Both the position numbers and the translations under genes were made by a program. The notes under the pieces were generated by a model. The model had not been told where the DNA came from, did no database searches, and was given only the letters and a program-made list of their open reading frames with translations. From Peptococcaceae bacterium (GTDB lineage Bacteria; Bacillota; Peptococcia; Peptococcales; Peptococcaceae), in the NCBI GenBank assembly GCA_017387265.1, contig JAFOFM010000121.1, positions 1 through 6,896 of the forward strand: 6,896 nt of DNA, in the 5' to 3' direction. Numbering within the stretch: the first letter of the stretch is position 1; the number at the start of each line of letters is the position of its first letter. Positions 3,588 through 6,896 of the stretch are shown here, piece by piece.

Positions 3588-6251
3588 TTAAACACGTTCC
3601 ATGTCGTACCAGTTGAACCCCACATTCACATCAATCTTCAGCGGCACTTCTAAATCTGCCGCCTCTTCCATGCACTCATGCAGAATTTTAATCACGCCGG
3701 CGATTTCCTGCGGCGGTACTTCTAAAATCAGTTCGTCGTGCACCTGTAATAAAAGCTGGGCTTTTAATTTGTTATGATGCAGTCTGCTCTGCACTTTCAG
3801 CATTGCCCGTTTGATAATATCGGCTGCACTGCCCTGAATCGGTGTATTCACCGCGGTGCGTTCGGCAAAGCTGCGCAGATTGAAGTTTTTGCTGTTAATA
3901 TCTTTAATGTAGCGTTTACGCCCCATCATGGTTGTGCTGATACCGCTTGTTCTGGCATCGGCAATGGCCTGGTCAATCCACGCTTTTACGCCGCTGTAGC
4001 GTGCAAAATAATTCTCGATATAGGCTTTTGCCTCGGCGCGGCTGATGCCTAATTCTTTACTCAGGCCGTAATCGGTCTGGCCGTAGATAATACCAAAGTT
4101 TACGGCTTTTGCATTGCGGCGCATTTCTTTGGTGACTTCCTCCATCGGTACACCGAATACTTCCGATGCGGTACGGCGGTGAATATCTTCATCATTCATA
4201 AAGCTTTCCACTAATACCGGGTCTTTGCTCATGTGTGCCAGAATACGCAGCTCAATCTGCGAATAGTCGGCGGCTACCAGCACATTGCCCGGAACGGATG
4301 GTACAAAGGCTTTGCGAATGCGTTTGCCTTCTTCGGTTTTAATCGGGATATTCTGCAGGTTTGGCTCGGTACTGCTTAAACGGCCGGTTGCAGTAATGGT
4401 CTGGTTAAAGGTGGTATGCACCTTGCCGGTTTCCGGACGCACCAGTTTTAAAATACCCTCGATATAGGTGGATTTCAGCTTGCTAAGCTGACGATACGCT
4501 AAAATATCTTTTACAAATTCGTGCTCCTCTGCCAGAGTATCCAGTACTTCGGCATCGGTGGAGTAGCCGGTTTTTGTTTTCTTGATAACCGGAAGCCCCA
4601 TTTTTTCAAATAAAATCACACCCAGCTGTTTAGAGGAGTTCAGGTTAAATTCCTCCCCTGCCGCCTCGTATAATTTCTGCGCCAGCTCCTCAATACGGCC
4701 GGATAATTCCACACCCATCGCCTCTAAGTAGGCGGTATCAATGCGTACGCCTTCCAGCTCCATAATCGCCAGCACCTGTGTTAAAGGCAGTTCAATGCTG
4801 GTATATAAATCGGTCAGTTTTTCCTGTTCCAGCTTTTCGATAAAGAAATCGCTTAACACATAAATGCCTTTTAACAGGCCGTATAAATGCTCTTCGGCAT
4901 CATCCGGAAGGGTTACATCAAAATACTGTGCCAGCATAGCATCCAGCGATAAATCTTTGGATTCCGGATTAAACAGATAAGCAAACAGCTGCCCGTCCCA
5001 GAACAGCGATTCTACTAAAATCTTTTCTTTTTCAAAGTGGATGAATACTTTTTTCGCATCATCGGTTAAAATTAACACCCGTTTATCTTCCATCCATGGT
5101 TTTAACACAGCGGCATAGGCGCTGAAATCATCGCCGCATTCGATTAAATACGGGGTATCGTTAATCATAATGCCAAAAGAGGTTACACGGCTGTCCCGTG
5201 CATTGCCTGCGGTGGTATTTAAAATCAGGCTGATACTCATCGGCGGCATGCCGTTAATCAGCTGCTGGAAGCTTTCTAAATCGGTAATTTTTTCACCTTT
5301 TTTTACGCTCATGCCCGGAGCCATATCTTCCATATCTTCAAGCATTCCTTCTACCGGCATTTCTGTCCAGTCGGCCGGTTCCGGCGGATACATAGAGGTC
5401 AGTTCATTTAAAAGAGAACGCAGCTCCAGTTCTTTATAAAGGGCGGTTAACAAAGGCACATCAAAGGCATGACGCGCCAGAGTTTCTTCGTTAAAGTCCA
5501 GCGGCACCTGGCAGAAAATTGTGGCAAGCTCTTTACTCATAAAGGCCTGCGCTTCGTTTTCCCGCAGTTTGTCACCCAGTTTTTTGCCGTTAAAATCATC
5601 TAAATGCTGGTACAGTTCTTCCACCGTACCATACTGATGCAGCAGTTTCAGCGCGGTTTTTTCGCCAACACCCGGCACCCCCGGAATATTATCCGAGGCA
5701 TCGCCCATAAGGCCTTTCAGGTCGCGAATCTGATCCGGCACTAAACCGTATTCCTCTTTTAATGCAGCGGCATCGTATTTCGCCAGCTCGCTGATCCCTT
5801 TTTTGGTTAAAAACACGCTGGTTTTATCACTGATTAACTGCAGGCTGTCTTTATCCCCGGTAATAATAATGCTGTGGATATCCTGCCCTTCGGCCCAGCG
5901 CACCATAGAGCCGATAACATCATCGCCCTCATAGCCTTCTTTTTCGTAAATGGCAATGTTCATGGCACGCAGCACATCTTTAATTAAATCCATCTGCCCG
6001 CGCAGTTCTTCGGGCATGCCCTTCCGCTGCGCCTTGTAATCGGCATACTGTTCATGGCGGAATACTTTGCGGCTCACATCAAAGGCTACCGCCAGATAAT
6101 CAGGCTGTTCCTGTTTGATAATCCGCATCAGCATATTGGTAAATCCATATACAGCGTTGGTGATAACACCTTTGGAGTTGCTTAAAATCGGGATGGCATA
6201 AAAGGCCCGGTTCGCCAGGCTGTTGCCGTCAATCACAATTAATTTTTTCAT
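3588..6251 (-). CDS. polA: DNA polymerase I (5' nuclease + inactive proofreading domain + polymerase)
   Basis: Fills gaps and removes RNA primers during lagging-strand maturation and excision repair. The 887-aa length is normal. The N-terminal 5'-3' exonuclease/flap domain (1 to about 290) has its metal ligands: D8 in VIDGN, D58 in AFD, E108/D110/D111 in YEGDD, D133/D135 in TGDKD, D184/D187 in GDASDN, followed by the helix-hairpin-helix GVPGVGEKTA. The middle domain (about 320-490) lacks the DxE of a 3'-5' exonuclease (ISLILNTTAGN at 339-350), so it is probably non-proofreading. The polymerase domain (about 490-887) has motif A DYSQIELRIL (D662), motif B RRNAKAVNFGIIYG (711-724; K715, F719, Y723) and motif C QVHDE (836-840; D839). 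Start ATG at 6251 has GAGGGA upstream with about 7-base spacing. The start lies inside the preceding GIY-YIG gene, implying translational coupling. Confidence 0.98.
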   Translation of the reverse strand: MKKLIVIDGNSLANRAFYAIPILSNSKGVITNAVYGFTNMLMRIIKQEQPDYLAVAFDVSRKVFRHEQYADYKAQRKGMPEELRGQMDLIKDVLRAMNIAIYEKEGYEGDDVIGSMVRWAEGQDIHSIIITGDKDSLQLISDKTSVFLTKKGISELAKYDAAALKEEYGLVPDQIRDLKGLMGDASDNIPGVPGVGEKTALKLLHQYGTVEELYQHLDDFNGKKLGDKLRENEAQAFMSKELATIFCQVPLDFNEETLARHAFDVPLLTALYKELELRSLLNELTSMYPPEPADWTEMPVEGMLEDMEDMAPGMSVKKGEKITDLESFQQLINGMPPMSISLILNTTAGNARDSRVTSFGIMINDTPYLIECGDDFSAYAAVLKPWMEDKRVLILTDDAKKVFIHFEKEKILVESLFWDGQLFAYLFNPESKDLSLDAMLAQYFDVTLPDDAEEHLYGLLKGIYVLSDFFIEKLEQEKLTDLYTSIELPLTQVLAIMELEGVRIDTAYLEAMGVELSGRIEELAQKLYEAAGEEFNLNSSKQLGVILFEKMGLPVIKKTKTGYSTDAEVLDTLAEEHEFVKDILAYRQLSKLKSTYIEGILKLVRPETGKVHTTFNQTITATGRLSSTEPNLQNIPIKTEEGKRIRKAFVPSVPGNVLVAADYSQIELRILAHMSKDPVLVESFMNDEDIHRRTASEVFGVPMEEVTKEMRRNAKAVNFGIIYGQTDYGLSKELGISRAEAKAYIENYFARYSGVKAWIDQAIADARTSGISTTMMGRKRYIKDINSKNFNLRSFAERTAVNTPIQGSAADIIKRAMLKVQSRLHHNKLKAQLLLQVHDELILEVPPQEIAGVIKILHECMEEAADLEVPLKIDVNVGFNWYDMERV

Positions 6252-6510
6252 AGCGTTCCCTCACATCTTCCGGTAATAGCAGGAGCTTGACTGCTCTCGG
6301 CCATTGTTTAATCGCATATTCTCTCTGCATTGCCTCGCATTTTGTGGCAAACTTTTCCCAGTAAACCAGTTTCACCGGCCCGCGGCTTCTGGTATATTTT
6401 GCTCCGGTTCCATTGTTATGGGCACGGATACGCCGCACCAGATTATCGGTATAACCCGTGTACAGCGAATCATCACTGCACAGCACCATATAGGTGTAGT
6501 AAACGGCCAT
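6229..6510 (-). CDS. GIY-YIG family nuclease (UPF0213/YhbQ-YazA-like)
   Basis: Small single-domain GIY-YIG endonuclease, 93 aa, the usual size of the YhbQ/YazA group; E. coli YhbQ has DNA nuclease activity, but the cellular role of the group is unsettled. Visible features: the YYTYMVLCSDDSLYTGYT stretch (4-21), in which YTY and TGY correspond to the GIY and YIG strands; R27 in NLVRRIRAHN, the catalytic arginine position; GAKYTRSRGPVKLVY (36-50); and E64 in MQREYAIKQW, the metal-binding glutamate. All expected residues are present, so it should be active. Start ATG at 6510 has AAGGAG (6526-6521) 10 bases upstream. Its last 23 bases overlap the start of polA, so the two are one transcript and probably translationally coupled, suggesting a shared repair role. 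Confidence 0.9.
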   Translation of the reverse strand: MAVYYTYMVLCSDDSLYTGYTDNLVRRIRAHNNGTGAKYTRSRGPVKLVYWEKFATKCEAMQREYAIKQWPRAVKLLLLPEDVRERYEKINCD

Positions 6511-6547
6511 TTCCGCACCGCTCCTTGTCTGTTATTCATATCATTTT

Positions 6548-6556
6548 ATTTTACCA
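6548..6556 (-). promoter_or_regulatory. Candidate extended -10 promoter of the GIY-YIG/polA transcript
   Basis: On the minus strand TGG followed by TAAAAT (6556-6548) matches an extended -10 (TGn plus a 5/6 hexamer), about 38 bases before the ATG at 6510. No good -35 is found at 17 bases (TGGATA). TTGTGG exists at 20 bases, which is too far. A perfect 6+6 palindrome, TATGCT-tc-AGCATA (6559-6572), sits in the spacer and might be an operator. Confidence 0.4.
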
Positions 6557-6646
6557 TGTATGCTTCAGCATATCCACAATGAATTGCTGCGTCATTCCTA
6601 TTATCAATCCATAAGTGTATCATAGAAAAATTTTTTCAATGCACCC

Positions 6647-6675
6647 TTGCACTTTCGCTCACACAATATTAAAAT
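6647..6675 (+). promoter_or_regulatory. Candidate promoter of the mrp-like gene
   Basis: TTGCAC (6647-6652) is followed after 17 bases by TAAAAT (6670-6675). The -10 matches 5 of 6 positions; the -35 keeps only TTG. Initiation would fall near 6682, about 35 bases before the ATG at 6718. It is divergent from the GIY-YIG/polA promoter within a 207-base gap (6511-6717) that holds no other gene I can support. Confidence 0.45.
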
Positions 6676-6717
6676 AGAGGAAGTGAATAATTCATATATT
6701 TTTGGAGGTAATTTATT

Positions 6718-6896
6718 ATGTCTAGTTGCAGCGGATGCTCTTCTGCAAATACAGGCAGCTGTGATTCTAACGGCTGTTCCTCCTGTTCCTCCTGCGGTGT
6801 TCCACAGAAAACCCAGGCGCAGCAGCTGAGCAATATTAAAAATGTAATCGTAGTAATGAGTGGTAAAGGCGGCGTAGGTAAATCCTCCTTCACCTC
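6718..6896 (+). CDS. Mrp/NBP35-family Fe-S cluster carrier ATPase (5' end only)
   Basis: The first 59 codons are present and the gene runs off the window. ATG at 6718 has GGAGG (6704-6708) with a 9-base spacer. The N-terminus is rich in Cys and Ser, with cysteines at 4, 7, 15, 20, 23 and 26. Next comes a short linker, then NVIVVMSGKGGVGKSS, the deviant Walker A motif (signature K50, catalytic K55) of Mrp/ApbC/NBP35 ATPases that carry [4Fe-4S] clusters to apo-proteins. The cysteines probably bind a cluster, as in the N-terminal ferredoxin-like segment of NBP35. MinD/ParA proteins share the motif, but the KGGVGKSS form with a cysteine-rich leader favours Mrp. The usual C-terminal CxxC cannot be seen. 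The gene is divergent from the GIY-YIG/polA operon. Confidence 0.85.
   Translation, partial: MSSCSGCSSANTGSCDSNGCSSCSSCGVPQKTQAQQLSNIKNVIVVMSGKGGVGKSSFT

Larger units (their letters stand above)
3288..3593. repeat. Nested inverted-repeat mosaic between polA and ytaF (MITE- or intergenic-repeat-like)
   Basis: The gap has no convincing gene but is dense in inverted repeats. Outer ends: GTTTAATGCTGGACAT (3288-3303) on the left and, read on the minus strand, GTTTAATCGGACAT (3593-3580) on the right, so 14 bases match with a 2-base indel. Between them GGACATT occurs at 3298 and 3466, and its complement AATGTCC or ATGTCC at 3399 and 3580, in alternating orientation. AAAGCAG (3411-3417) faces CTGCTTT (3444-3450). 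This suggests two or three small palindromic units placed end to end. The right end includes the polA stop codon. No transposase or clear target duplication is seen. An insertion-derived non-autonomous element or an intergenic repeat family are both possible; one window cannot show copy number. Confidence 0.5.

Noticed and set aside
3288..3593. CRISPR array
   Set aside because: The repeated units are inverted and few, with no regular direct repeats or equal spacers and no cas genes in the window.
6669..6893. Minus-strand 74-residue frame at the window end
   Set aside because: Antisense to the Mrp-type gene, whose start, SD and Walker A motif are clear.

Overview
This 6.9 kb window looks like ordinary chromosome of a Gram-positive-lineage bacterium (Bacillota) of moderate G+C. 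The neighbourhood polA - ytaF - coaE matches the Bacillus-type order polA-mutM-ytaF-coaE, and the other genes also have Firmicute-like sequences. The cysteine synthase and the abundance-type Rpn nuclease made me think of Negativicutes or Clostridia. That is an impression from protein sequence, not a demonstrated placement.

Layout. (1) Positions 1-816, + strand: an Rpn/YhgA-like PD-(D/E)XK nuclease. Inside its 3' end is an in-frame ATG with a strong Shine-Dalgarno sequence that could give a separate 54-residue C-terminal protein. (2) Positions 840-873: a hairpin terminator shared by the convergent neighbours. (3) Positions 884-1816, - strand: a cysK-like cysteine synthase with its own promoter, whose -35 region overlaps an inverted repeat. 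(4) Positions 1934-3202, - strand: coaE (dephospho-CoA kinase), preceded by ytaF (MntP/DUF204-type membrane protein with an EF-hand-like loop). (5) Positions 3206-3587: a 382-base gap with no convincing gene. It is filled with hairpins and nested inverted repeats, including a 120-bp imperfect palindrome that starts 2 bases after the polA stop. (6) Positions 3588-6510, - strand: a GIY-YIG nuclease whose 3' end overlaps the start of polA by 23 bases. (7) Positions 6511-6717: a divergent promoter region. (8) Position 6718 to the window end, + strand: the first 59 codons of an Mrp/NBP35-type iron-sulfur carrier ATPase with a cysteine-rich N-terminus.

How the genes relate. The minus-strand block reads GIY-YIG, polA, (repeat gap), ytaF, coaE, cysK: DNA repair and replication first, then coenzyme A synthesis and cysteine synthesis. 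Cysteine feeds both CoA assembly and Fe-S clusters, but no joint regulation is visible. The Rpn gene is a separate, probably mobile or defence-related accessory gene. The best candidates for something non-routine are the gene-within-gene in rpn and the nested palindromes between polA and ytaF.
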